Shown: piece by piece, positions 8,634-18,821 of the stretch
Layout of the letters: the number at the start of each line of letters is the position of its first letter
How positions within the stretch are numbered: the first letter of the stretch is position 1
Source of the DNA: Xanthomonas sp.
Lineage (GTDB): Bacteria; Pseudomonadota; Gammaproteobacteria; Xanthomonadales; SZUA-5
Length of the DNA: 36,403 nt
Direction: 5' to 3'
NCBI GenBank assembly: GCA_020693165.1
Contig: JAIMJQ010000023.1
Span: forward strand, 1-36,403
The notes under the pieces: generated by a model
Told to the model about the DNA's origin: nothing
The model's input: only the letters and a program-made list of their open reading frames with translations
Database searches by the model: none
Made by a program: the position numbers and the translations under genes

Positions 8634-9815
8634 TCAGCGCGCCCCTGGAATCCCATAGTTCGGAGGCGGGCCCAGCACCGTGTCCACATCCCCGGCCAGG
8701 ATGAGGTTGACCAGTCGCGGGATCTGGCCCTCGACCATGCGCATGGTTGCGGGCGGAAGCAGGCGGTCAGTCGCATAGTCGCGAAAGTGACGATAGCCGC
8801 AGGCACCATAGTTGGCGCAGGCCCAGCGCATTGCGCGACTGGCCGGCCCGCAATCGAGGCCGAACTCGCAGGCGGCGAGGATCCAGCGCACTGTGTTGGT
8901 TTCCGCGGTCAAGCCGGAGCCGCGGACGTACTCGGATCCGTTCAGCAACTGCGGACTGATCGCCATCAGGATGCGTGGCATCGCCTCGATCTCGTGCGGA
9001 TCGCGCCGCGCGAAGATCGCCGCAAGGCTCTCGCGCGCCGCAGCATGCACGCACTCCCAGTGCGCCAGCTGGTTGGCCTGAAGCTGCCCCGATGCCGGAG
9101 CGCCGCACGCGCGGCGGATGCTGTCATCGCCGGTCAGGCCCTCGGCGATGGTGTCACCCGCCTCGGCCGCCTGGCGGCGCAGTGTTTCGGCAGCCGTGCC
9201 TGGAGGGCGCGTGCCCGGCGTCACGCGCCGATCGCGCAGCGCCTTCAGGTGCTCCTGCATCTGCGTGTGCGCGTCGCGCACCAGCTCGTCAAACCAGGGG
9301 TTGCGCTGCCGCCAAGCCTTGCACTGGCCGTCCACCTCGGCAAAATAGGCTTGCACGCTGGTATCTGCCAGGTTCCCGGCCTGCGCGGGTGCGTACCGCG
9401 CGCGGGAGATTGCCCCGCCCGCCGCACTGCAGTAATCAAGCGCTTCGGCGAGTTCCGTCAACGCCCGCGCGTCGCCCGCTCTTGCGCGCGTCGAAAGGTC
9501 GTCCAGGCGAGCCGGCCATTCGCGCAGGAAGGCGACCGCATCCAGCGCGAGCTTCGGGCCATCCGTAGCGGGAGCCTCGGGCGTCATGCTGGGCTGCGGG
9601 TTCCCGGATTCACCGGATGCCGAGACGGAAGTCGCGTGCGCCACGTCGAGCTGCGCCAGGATCACGGAGTTCGGATCGGCAGAGGCGCCAGTCGAGACAA
9701 CGCCCGCGCTATTGATCGACGGAGTCGTTCCCGGGTTGGTCCGCGGCTCCGCCAACCACCGCGCCAGCGCAAACCCGACCAGCCCCGCGAGCAATGCCAC
9801 CATCCATACGCGCAT
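8634..9815 (-). CDS. Hypothetical N-anchored periplasmic protein
   Basis: I do not recognise this 393-residue protein. The start at MRVWMVALLAGLVGFALARW gives an N-terminal signal anchor; the open frame continues 51 residues upstream but then puts the hydrophobic segment in the middle. A Pro/Ser/Thr-rich linker (about 25-90) precedes a helical domain. The C-terminal third is Cys-rich (for example CEFGLDCGPA, MRWACANYGACGYRHF), which suggests disulphides in the periplasm. The helical, alanine-rich part could hide degenerate Sel1/TPR repeats, but no clear repeat is seen. It stands alone between two TonB-receptor genes. Confidence 0.65.
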   Translation of the reverse strand: MRVWMVALLAGLVGFALARWLAEPRTNPGTTPSINSAGVVSTGASADPNSVILAQLDVAHATSVSASGESGNPQPSMTPEAPATDGPKLALDAVAFLREWPARLDDLSTRARAGDARALTELAEALDYCSAAGGAISRARYAPAQAGNLADTSVQAYFAEVDGQCKAWRQRNPWFDELVRDAHTQMQEHLKALRDRRVTPGTRPPGTAAETLRRQAAEAGDTIAEGLTGDDSIRRACGAPASGQLQANQLAHWECVHAAARESLAAIFARRDPHEIEAMPRILMAISPQLLNGSEYVRGSGLTAETNTVRWILAACEFGLDCGPASRAMRWACANYGACGYRHFRDYATDRLLPPATMRMVEGQIPRLVNLILAGDVDTVLGPPPNYGIPGAR

Positions 9816-9995
9816 CCGACACCCCCAGTGAACAACAGTAACGAGGATAACCGTAGACGCCCAAAAGGATAGGAATTCCAAAGCCACTTTTTGCGCGCTG
9901 CGCGGCGCAGGGTACGCTGCGGGCGCGTGCCGTCGGGCGACCAACACGCATTCCGCGCGTCCCTCCACCAGGGATCAGCGGACACCCGGAACAAC

Positions 9996-10023
9996 ACTGG
10001 CCGGTCGCGAGCGACCGGCCAGT
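9996..10023 (-). terminator. Terminator-like hairpin after the large TonB receptor
   Basis: A 12-13-bp perfect stem (9996-10008 with 10011-10023, effective loop CGAG) lies about 60 bp past the stop of the minus-strand receptor gene. No T-tract follows. Confidence 0.55.
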
Positions 10024-10081
10024 CGAGGCCCCCGTGGGGAGCGGCGCAATCCGGGGGGGGTGCGGATCGCGCCGCCGGGGA

Positions 10082-12838
<2,757 letters not shown>

Positions 12839-12949
12839 GGTGACTCCTGCAATTCGGGCGGGATCCGCAGCGCCTTGCGGCTACCGCGAGCACCGGCTGA
12901 CCGGCGTGCCGCGGACTCTACAAAGGGCTCGGGCCTGGCGCGGAAACGA

Positions 12950-12986
12950 CGTCGCCCCTGGGCAAGTCGACGTCGCAATTGCGAAA
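12950..12986 (+). promoter_or_regulatory. Tandem ArgR-like operator
   Basis: Two direct half-sites CGTCGC-N8-AA start at 12950 and 12971, exactly 21 bp apart (CGTCGC-N8-AA-N5 repeated). The Pseudomonas aeruginosa ArgR half-site is TGTCGC-N8-AA-N5 in tandem, so each half differs only by T to C at the first base. It lies between the divergent TonB receptor and an operon that encodes an ArgR-type protein, arguing for autoregulation and arginine control. Confidence 0.65.
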
Positions 12987-13044
12987 GCCGGCGGCCCGCG
13001 CCTGCGGCACGGGCGGCAATGAGAGGGAAATCCGGCCACCTGGT

Positions 13045-13082
13045 TTGCGCCAAAGCGACAACCAATTGCATATTTGGCGATT
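13045..13082 (-). promoter_or_regulatory. Second ArgR-like site, minus orientation
   Basis: On the minus strand TGTCGC-N8-AA (13060 to 13045) is a perfect ArgR half-site. It is preceded at 13082-13077 by a poor half-site AATCGC-N9-AA, giving a 22-bp period. On the plus strand the same DNA contains a possible promoter TTGCGC (13045-13050), 18 bp, CATATT (13069-13074) for the operon, so binding could affect it directly. Confidence 0.45.
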
Positions 13083-13155
13083 GACCGGTCGGGGACGAAA
13101 CACGGCGCGAACGCTTGGTGCCATGATCCGCGCCGACCCGTCATCCGGAGCTTCC

Positions 13156-14283
13156 ATGCGCACGCACCGCCATTTGCTGACCCCGCCGGTACCGGGGACA
13201 ACGCGCGAGCTGGTCAGCCTGCATTACGGCCCCGCCAATGCCGGGCACAAAGCGATGATCCAGGCGGCGCTGCACGCCGATGAGCCACCCGGCCTGCTGC
13301 TGGCTTTCCATCTGCGCGGGCTGCTGGCCGAACTGGAATCCGCCGGCAGACTGCGCGGCGAAGTGGTGCTGGTGCCCATGGCCAATCCGCTGGGACTGTC
13401 GCAACGACTGCTCGGCCGCGGCCTCGGACGTTTCGAGCTGGCCAGCGGCGAGAACTTCAATCGCCTGTATGCCGACTTGGGCAACGCGGCGTTTGCGCGC
13501 CTCAAGGATTCGCTGGACGGCGCCGAATTGCCCGGCGTGGCGGCGGTGCGTGCGGCCTTGCGGGCATCCGTCGAGGCGCTACCCGCGGACAGCGAACTGG
13601 CCAGCCTGCGACGTGTACTGCTGGGTCTGGCGATCGATGCGGATCATGTGATCGATCTGCATTGCGACAACGAGGCGGTGATGCACCTGTACACCACGCC
13701 GCCGCTGTGGTCGACGATCGAGCCGCTGGCGCGACTGCTCGGCGCCGAAGTCTGCCTGCTCGCCGAGGACTCCGGCGGCAATCCCTTCGACGAGAGCTGT
13801 TCGATGCTCTGGCCGCGACTGAACGCGCTGCTGCGCGAGCGCGGTCGCGACGCATTGTGGCCGATGGCCTGCGCCGCGGTGACCGTCGAACTGCGTGGAG
13901 AAGCCGATGTGCGGCACGACTACGCGCTGGCCGATGCGCGCGCGATCGTCGACTACCTGCACACGCAAGGTTACGTCGACGGCGCAATGCCCGCGCTGCC
14001 GGCGCTCAAACGCGCGCCGCGCCCGTTGCAGGGCTCGATGCCGATCCTGGCGCCGGTCGGCGGCGTGCTGGTGCACAGCGTGGCGGTCGGCAGCGAAGTG
14101 GCCCGCGGCGAACTGATCGCCGAGATCGTCGATCCGCTGTCGGGTGCCGTCGCCCGGCTCACCAGTCCGGTCGCTGGCGTGCTGTACGCGCGGGAGAGTG
14201 GCCGCGTGGTGCATGCCGGGCTGCGCGTGGCGAAAGTCGCCGGCATCGATGCCCTGCGCAGCGGCCCGCTGTTGTCGGCCTGA
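13156..14283 (+). CDS. cphZ: CphZ/AotO-like cyanophycin dipeptide hydrolase
   Basis: A 375-residue zinc hydrolase of the succinylglutamate desuccinylase/aspartoacylase (M14-like) family. The start at MRTHRHLLTPP has a GGAG ribosome site; an ATG at 13123 is less likely. Zinc ligands are H40 and E43 (HADEPPG) and H169 (DLHCDNE); GENFNR (about 98-103) would bind substrate carboxylate, and E245 in TVELRG is the likely catalytic glutamate. A C-terminal lipoyl-like beta domain (about 296-365) follows. CphZ, and its homologue AotO from the aot-argR operon of P. aeruginosa, split beta-Asp-Arg dipeptides into Asp and Arg. The adjacent argR-type gene and the cyanophycinase in the operon favour CphZ over AstE. 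The specific substrate is inferred. Confidence 0.78.
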   Translation: MRTHRHLLTPPVPGTTRELVSLHYGPANAGHKAMIQAALHADEPPGLLLAFHLRGLLAELESAGRLRGEVVLVPMANPLGLSQRLLGRGLGRFELASGENFNRLYADLGNAAFARLKDSLDGAELPGVAAVRAALRASVEALPADSELASLRRVLLGLAIDADHVIDLHCDNEAVMHLYTTPPLWSTIEPLARLLGAEVCLLAEDSGGNPFDESCSMLWPRLNALLRERGRDALWPMACAAVTVELRGEADVRHDYALADARAIVDYLHTQGYVDGAMPALPALKRAPRPLQGSMPILAPVGGVLVHSVAVGSEVARGELIAEIVDPLSGAVARLTSPVAGVLYARESGRVVHAGLRVAKVAGIDALRSGPLLSA

Positions 14284-14307
14284 TCGGCCGCAACGGAACG
14301 CGATACC

Positions 14308-15333
14308 GTGCGCGAGCGCCACGCCTTCCTGCTGCTACCGCGCTGCTCCCTGCTCGGTCTGGCCGGCGCCAACGAGGCGCTGCGCGTGGGTAACGAGTTG
14401 CTCGGCGGACGCGCGCTCGAGGTGCTGCTGCTGTCGCGCGACGGCGCCGCAGTCGCCTGCGCCGGCGGCGAAACCCTGGGCGTCAACGCGGCGCTGGACG
14501 CCGTCGGCGATCTCAATGCATTGCATGTCGTGGCCGCCACCTTGCCGACCGCCGCCGACGCCGCCTGGACGCCGTCGCTGACTCGGATTGGCGGCGCCAT
14601 CGACCGCCGCCGCGGCGTGATCGGCGGCATCGGCAGCGGCGCCGCCTGGTGGGCGCAAGCCGGCCTGATGGACGGCTACCGTTGTTGCGTGAGCGCCCTG
14701 CACGCCGCGGAGACGGCTAGCGCGTGGCCGCGCAGCATGATCACCACGGCGCATCACGTGCACGACCGCAACCGCTGGACCTGCGCCGGCGGGCAAAGCT
14801 CGATCGAGCTCATCATCCGCTGGTTCGGCTCGCGCCACGGCGAGCGCCTGCAACTGCAACTGCTGGCCCACTTCGGCCTGGAGCGCCTGCGCCAGGAGCA
14901 TGAGCGACAGTCGGAGGCGGCCGCCGCACGCGCCGGCGGCAGCGCCAAGCTGGCCGAGGCCGTGGCGCTGATGCAGGCCAACCTCGGCGAAACGTTGTCG
15001 ACCGAGGACATCGCCGGGCTGGTGGGGGTGTCGCGACGACAGCTGGAGCGGCTGTTCAAGCAGCACCTCGACACCCTGCCCTCGCGCTGGTATCTGGAAC
15101 AGCGACTGCAACGGGCGCGACGAATGTTGCAGCAGTCCTCGCAGTCGATCCTGCAGATCGGCCTCGGCTGCGGCTTCACCTCGGGCGCGCATTTCTCCAA
15201 CGCCTATCGCGGCTTCTTCGGACGCACGCCGCGCGACGAGCGCAGTGCGCGCGCGGCGGCATGGCGCGAAGCCCCACTTGCCGGCACGCTGTCGTCCGGC
15301 GAAAGTCCCATTTCTGCCAAGGAGCGGACATGA
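14308..15333 (+). CDS. argR: ArgR/GlxA-type AraC-family regulator
   Basis: A 341-residue transcription factor with an N-terminal DJ-1/PfpI-like sensor domain (about 5-180) and a C-terminal AraC-type double helix-turn-helix (about 212-312). The DNA-binding half shows LSTEDIAGLVGVSRRQLERLF and IGLGCGFTSGAHFSNAYRGFFG, followed by TPRDER. The sensor segment GGIGSGAAWWAQAGLM lacks the catalytic Cys of true proteases, as expected for a regulator. The start is GTG. Placed directly after the AotO-like gene, it mirrors aotO...argR in Pseudomonas, whose ArgR responds to arginine. It probably controls this operon through the sites at 12950-13082. A choline/glycine-betaine regulator is a less likely alternative. 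Confidence 0.82.
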   Translation: MRERHAFLLLPRCSLLGLAGANEALRVGNELLGGRALEVLLLSRDGAAVACAGGETLGVNAALDAVGDLNALHVVAATLPTAADAAWTPSLTRIGGAIDRRRGVIGGIGSGAAWWAQAGLMDGYRCCVSALHAAETASAWPRSMITTAHHVHDRNRWTCAGGQSSIELIIRWFGSRHGERLQLQLLAHFGLERLRQEHERQSEAAAARAGGSAKLAEAVALMQANLGETLSTEDIAGLVGVSRRQLERLFKQHLDTLPSRWYLEQRLQRARRMLQQSSQSILQIGLGCGFTSGAHFSNAYRGFFGRTPRDERSARAAAWREAPLAGTLSSGESPISAKERT

Positions 15334-16391
15334 CCCCGAGCCCGGCGCTCCCAGCGCGCTTTCTGCTACGCCCGTGCCGATCGGACGACCTGCCCGCGCT
15401 GGAGCGCTTCGCCGCGGCCAGTCCAGTGGGCATCACCACGCTGCCGTACGACCGCGCCTTCCTCAGCGACCGGCTACAGCGCTCGATGCACGCCTTCGCC
15501 ACCGAGGACGTCAGCGGTGAGGAAATCTACCTGTTCGCCCTGGAAGACCTCGATTCCGGCGGCGTCATCGGCATCAGCGGCATCGCCGCGCGCGCCGGCT
15601 TCTCCGAGTGCTTCTACAGTTTCCGCAACGAGTTCGTCGTGCACGGCAGTCGCGCGCTCGGTGTGTCCACGCGCATCCACACGCTGCATCTGTGCCACGA
15701 CCTGACCGATGTCAGCCTGTTCATCAGTTTCCACATCGACCCGGCCTATGCGCGAACGCTGGCGCCGCAACTGCTGTCGCGCGCACGCCTGATGTTCATC
15801 GCCCTGCATGCGGAACGCTTCGCCGACCGCATCGCCGCCGAGAGTGCCGGGATGGCCGACGATGGCGGACGTTGTCCCTTCTGGGACGCGGTCGGTCGCT
15901 GCTTCTTCGGCATGACCTACCCGACCATCGAACGCATCACCGGCGGTCGCAGCAACTCCTTCATCGCCGATCTGATGCCACCCTCGCCGATCTACGTGCC
16001 GCTGTTGCCGGAAGACGCGCAGTTCGCCATCGGGCAGTTGCATCCGATCGCCGAATTGCCGTTCTCGATCCTGATCGACGAGGGCTTCGATGCCGATTCC
16101 TACATCGACATCTTCGACGGCGGCCCGACCGTGCAGGAGCGCTTGGCGATGCTGAAGACGGTCAACCGTACCCGCGAGCTGACTGCGCGCGCGGGCGCAG
16201 CGGCCGACGGCGGCTGGCACCTGGTCTGCAACACGGCACGCGAGCACTTTCGCGCGGTGCTGACGCAAGCGCACCCCGACGCCGGCGAGATCACGCTCGA
16301 CCCGCACACGCTGGCGGCGCTGCAGGTTGTCTCAGGCGACCTGCTGCGCGTGGTCTCCCTCGACAGCAAGCGGGAGTTTGTCCATGAGTGA
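15330..16391 (+). CDS. aruF: Arginine N-succinyltransferase, alpha-type subunit
   Basis: A 353-residue member of the AstA/AruF/AruG family, which transfers succinyl from succinyl-CoA to arginine as the first step of the AST catabolic route. The start ATG overlaps the argR stop (ATGA) and has an AAGGAG site. Landmarks along the GNAT-like fold are RFLLRPCRSDDLPALERFA, CPFWDAVGRCFFGMTYP, SFIADLMPPSPIYVPLLP, AIGQLHPIAELPF and YIDIFDGGPTVQ, which align well with E. coli AstA. The usual NDHTG segment is replaced by CHDLTDVS, which suggests the alpha-type partner of a two-subunit enzyme. The next gene would supply the other subunit. Later AST enzymes are not in the window. Confidence 0.88.
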   Translation: MTPSPALPARFLLRPCRSDDLPALERFAAASPVGITTLPYDRAFLSDRLQRSMHAFATEDVSGEEIYLFALEDLDSGGVIGISGIAARAGFSECFYSFRNEFVVHGSRALGVSTRIHTLHLCHDLTDVSLFISFHIDPAYARTLAPQLLSRARLMFIALHAERFADRIAAESAGMADDGGRCPFWDAVGRCFFGMTYPTIERITGGRSNSFIADLMPPSPIYVPLLPEDAQFAIGQLHPIAELPFSILIDEGFDADSYIDIFDGGPTVQERLAMLKTVNRTRELTARAGAAADGGWHLVCNTAREHFRAVLTQAHPDAGEITLDPHTLAALQVVSGDLLRVVSLDSKREFVHE

Positions 16392-17154
16392 GTTCGCCAT
16401 CCGCCCGGCCGCCAGCGCAGACCTGCCGCGACTGGCTGAATTGCTGCCCGCATGGTCGCTGGAAACCGCCGGGTTCGCCGACGGCGACGCCAGCGACCGC
16501 CTGCTGCTCGCCGAGTCCGGCGTGCGCGTGCTGGCTTGCCTGCGAGTGCGCCGTCGCGTCGGCCTGGACCACCCGCGCTTCTGGTTTCACGTCGGCTGTC
16601 GCGTGCACGCTGCGGTCGAACTGGCGATGTTTCGTCGCGAGCGCACCCTGCTGCTCGGCAATGACCACACCGGCGCGGCGGAACTGAGCGAATTCGCGCT
16701 GCACGCAGCGCTGCCGGACACCCCGCTGCGTGCCGCGCTGGCCACTGCGCTGATCGGCGAGGCGCTGGCCTGGCTGCAACAGGAGTCCCCCGGCGCAGGC
16801 GACCTGCCCAAGGTCATTGCCGCGCTGCCCGGGCCGCGCGACGCCGACGGCTCGGCGCCGTTCTGGAACGGCCTCGGCAGGCATTTCTATGGCGGCGACG
16901 TCGAGCAGGCGCTGGCGCGCTTCGGCCCGCTCTGGCAGACGCACGTCGCCGCCCTGCTGCCGCGCCATCCGCTGGTGGTGTCGGTGCTGCATGCCGACGT
17001 CCAGGCGGCCATCGGTGCGATTCATCCCAGCGCACAGGTCTGGCGCGACGCACTGACCGTCGCCGGCTTGCGCGCCGGGCAGCACATCGGACTGTACGAT
17101 GGCGGACCGGTCTACGAGGCGCATCGGGACCTGCTGGTCGGGATGCCGCCTTGA
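16384..17154 (+). CDS. aruG: Arginine N-succinyltransferase, shortened beta-type subunit
   Basis: A 256-residue AstA-family protein, clearly a paralogue of the preceding subunit. It keeps the N-terminal FAIRPAASADLPRL, the LLLGNDHTGAAELSEFAL segment that the first subunit lacks, SAPFWNGLGRHFYGGD, AAIGAIHPSAQ and LYDGGPVYEA. It then stops shortly after DGGP, missing about 70 C-terminal residues found in AstA. The start overlaps the previous gene by 8 bp, and the stop shares one base with the cyanophycinase ATG. Because the two genes have complementary conserved segments, they probably form a heteromeric enzyme. The shortening looks natural, since gene coupling is intact. Confidence 0.8.
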   Translation: MSEFAIRPAASADLPRLAELLPAWSLETAGFADGDASDRLLLAESGVRVLACLRVRRRVGLDHPRFWFHVGCRVHAAVELAMFRRERTLLLGNDHTGAAELSEFALHAALPDTPLRAALATALIGEALAWLQQESPGAGDLPKVIAALPGPRDADGSAPFWNGLGRHFYGGDVEQALARFGPLWQTHVAALLPRHPLVVSVLHADVQAAIGAIHPSAQVWRDALTVAGLRAGQHIGLYDGGPVYEAHRDLLVGMPP

Positions 17155-18821
17155 TGCGGCGCCGCGGGCTGTTCCCGGCGGCGCTGCTGGCGCTGGGGTT
17201 GCACGGGACGGCCGCCGTAGCGTCCGCGACGGAGGGTCCGCGCCTGCTGCTGGCAGGTGGCGCCACGCCGGTGTGCAGCAATCTGTCGCCGCAAGCCTGC
17301 ATGCCCGGATGCGTTCCCGGCCTGCCGCCACTGGCCGCGCGCTACCGGCTCGACGCCGGCGGCATCGAACGCGTCGCCAACGGCTGGTGGCACCCACAGC
17401 GCAACCGTGCGCAGCGGCGCGCGCTCACCGCGCTGCGGCGCTGGCACGCGGTTGCCGGCGATATCGACTTCGCCGCGACCGACGTCCCCATCGCGCTCGA
17501 TACGGTCGGTGCGAATGCGCGCCAGCGCTGGACCGCGCTGGCGGATTTCGAACGGGCGCGCATCCTTGATGCACTGGAGCGCGCCGCGCCGGTCGAGCAG
17601 GTTGCCCTTGCTGATTCCAGATCCACCTCCGGCGCCGCGATTTTTCGCGAGTTCGTCGCCATGGCCGCCGCCGTGTCCGGTCGCGCACGGCCGCGGGTGC
17701 TGGTCAGCACGGCCTCCAGCCGCGACCCCTACAACGCCATCGACTTCTATCTGGCGCTGTTCGAGCAGGCCGGGGCCGAGGTTCGCTGGCTGCCGCTGGA
17801 CCACGCGCTGCGCGCAGCGCAGTCGAATGCCGCGAGCGAATGCGCGCGATTGGACCGCCTGCGCGGCGAGCGTTGGGGAGCGCAGGACCGAGCGCGGCTG
17901 CATCCGGCGCGCGCCGCCGAACTGGTCGCCGCCTGCCGCGATCCGGCGCGGTTGCGCGATTTGCTCGACTGGGCCGACGGCGTATTCCTGAATGGCGGCG
18001 ACCAGAGCTTCACGCGCGCCGCGTGGTATGCCGCCGACGGCGCCGCGCCCTCGGCAGAACTGCAGCGCCTGTTGCAGCGTCTTGATGCCGGCAAGTTGGT
18101 GCTCGGCGGCACCAGTGCCGGCACGGCGGTGCAAGCGGCCGCGCCTGGAGCCATGCTGGTCAGCGGCGCCGCCCTTCCCGCGAGCCGTGCGCAGGCACTT
18201 TCCAGCTTGCCGCCGGACCCGGATTGCCGCAGCGCCGACGTCTGCGGGGGCATCGATCCGGACGCGCTGCTGTGGCATCCCGGTGGCGGCCTCGGCAGCT
18301 TTCCGCTGGGCGTTCTGGACACCCATTTTTCCGAACGCGGACGCGAGTATCGACTGGCGCGTCTGCTGCTCGACAGCGCCACCGGCGCCGGCATCGGCAT
18401 CGACGAGAACACCGCCCTGCGGCTGGACCGCAGCGCATCCGGCTGGCGTGCGCGGGTGATCGGAGCTGGTGCCGCGACGCTGCTGCGCCGGGTCGACGCC
18501 CAACGGTTGCTGTGGACACGCTACAGCGCGGGCACCCGCTTCGACTGGCCGGCGCAGGTCATCGCGCCACGCTGCGCGGCGCCACCGCAGGAGGCACTGC
18601 AGGTGCCTGCCGCCGGCACCGCCCTGCGCGATGCGTTGATCGCGGCAACTGGTCGCCAGGCGCTGCCGCTGCAATTGCATAGCGACACACGCGTGCAAGC
18701 CGTCGGACAGGTTTGCGCAGGCGTCCTGGCGGGTGAGCGGGTCTGGGAGTTCCCGCCTGCCGCGGCGAGCGCCGATGCGATCATTGCCACTGCCCCCGCT
18801 GACGGAGCCCCGCCCCGATGA
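17154..18821 (+). CDS. cphE: Exported cyanophycinase (peptidase S51)
   Basis: A 555-residue serine exopeptidase of family S51 with a signal peptide (MRRRGLFPAALLALG..., cleavage near VASA-TEG). Cyanophycinases cut the multi-L-arginyl-poly-L-aspartate polymer to beta-Asp-Arg dipeptides. Core motifs are RVLVSTASSRDPYNAID, GVFLNGGDQSF, the nucleophile elbow GGTSAGTAV (S321), LDTHFSERGREYR and GIGIDENTAL. It is much longer than the ~270-residue cytoplasmic CphB: about 150 residues between the exported N-terminus and the catalytic fold, with several Cys (CSNLSPQACMPGC), plus a C-terminal tail. This fits an extracellular/periplasmic CphE-type enzyme. The start overlaps the upstream stop (TGATG) and the stop overlaps the transporter start (ATGA). 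No cyanophycin synthetase is nearby, so scavenging of external polymer is likely. Confidence 0.87.
   Translation: MRRRGLFPAALLALGLHGTAAVASATEGPRLLLAGGATPVCSNLSPQACMPGCVPGLPPLAARYRLDAGGIERVANGWWHPQRNRAQRRALTALRRWHAVAGDIDFAATDVPIALDTVGANARQRWTALADFERARILDALERAAPVEQVALADSRSTSGAAIFREFVAMAAAVSGRARPRVLVSTASSRDPYNAIDFYLALFEQAGAEVRWLPLDHALRAAQSNAASECARLDRLRGERWGAQDRARLHPARAAELVAACRDPARLRDLLDWADGVFLNGGDQSFTRAAWYAADGAAPSAELQRLLQRLDAGKLVLGGTSAGTAVQAAAPGAMLVSGAALPASRAQALSSLPPDPDCRSADVCGGIDPDALLWHPGGGLGSFPLGVLDTHFSERGREYRLARLLLDSATGAGIGIDENTALRLDRSASGWRARVIGAGAATLLRRVDAQRLLWTRYSAGTRFDWPAQVIAPRCAAPPQEALQVPAAGTALRDALIAATGRQALPLQLHSDTRVQAVGQVCAGVLAGERVWEFPPAAASADAIIATAPADGAPPR

Noticed and set aside
9816-9968. 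Extended N-terminus of the anchored hypothetical protein
   Set aside because: The extra residues precede a typical signal anchor and lack features of a real domain.
13156-14283. Naming the gene astE
   Set aside because: The family is shared, but the argR and cyanophycinase neighbours fit CphZ/AotO better.
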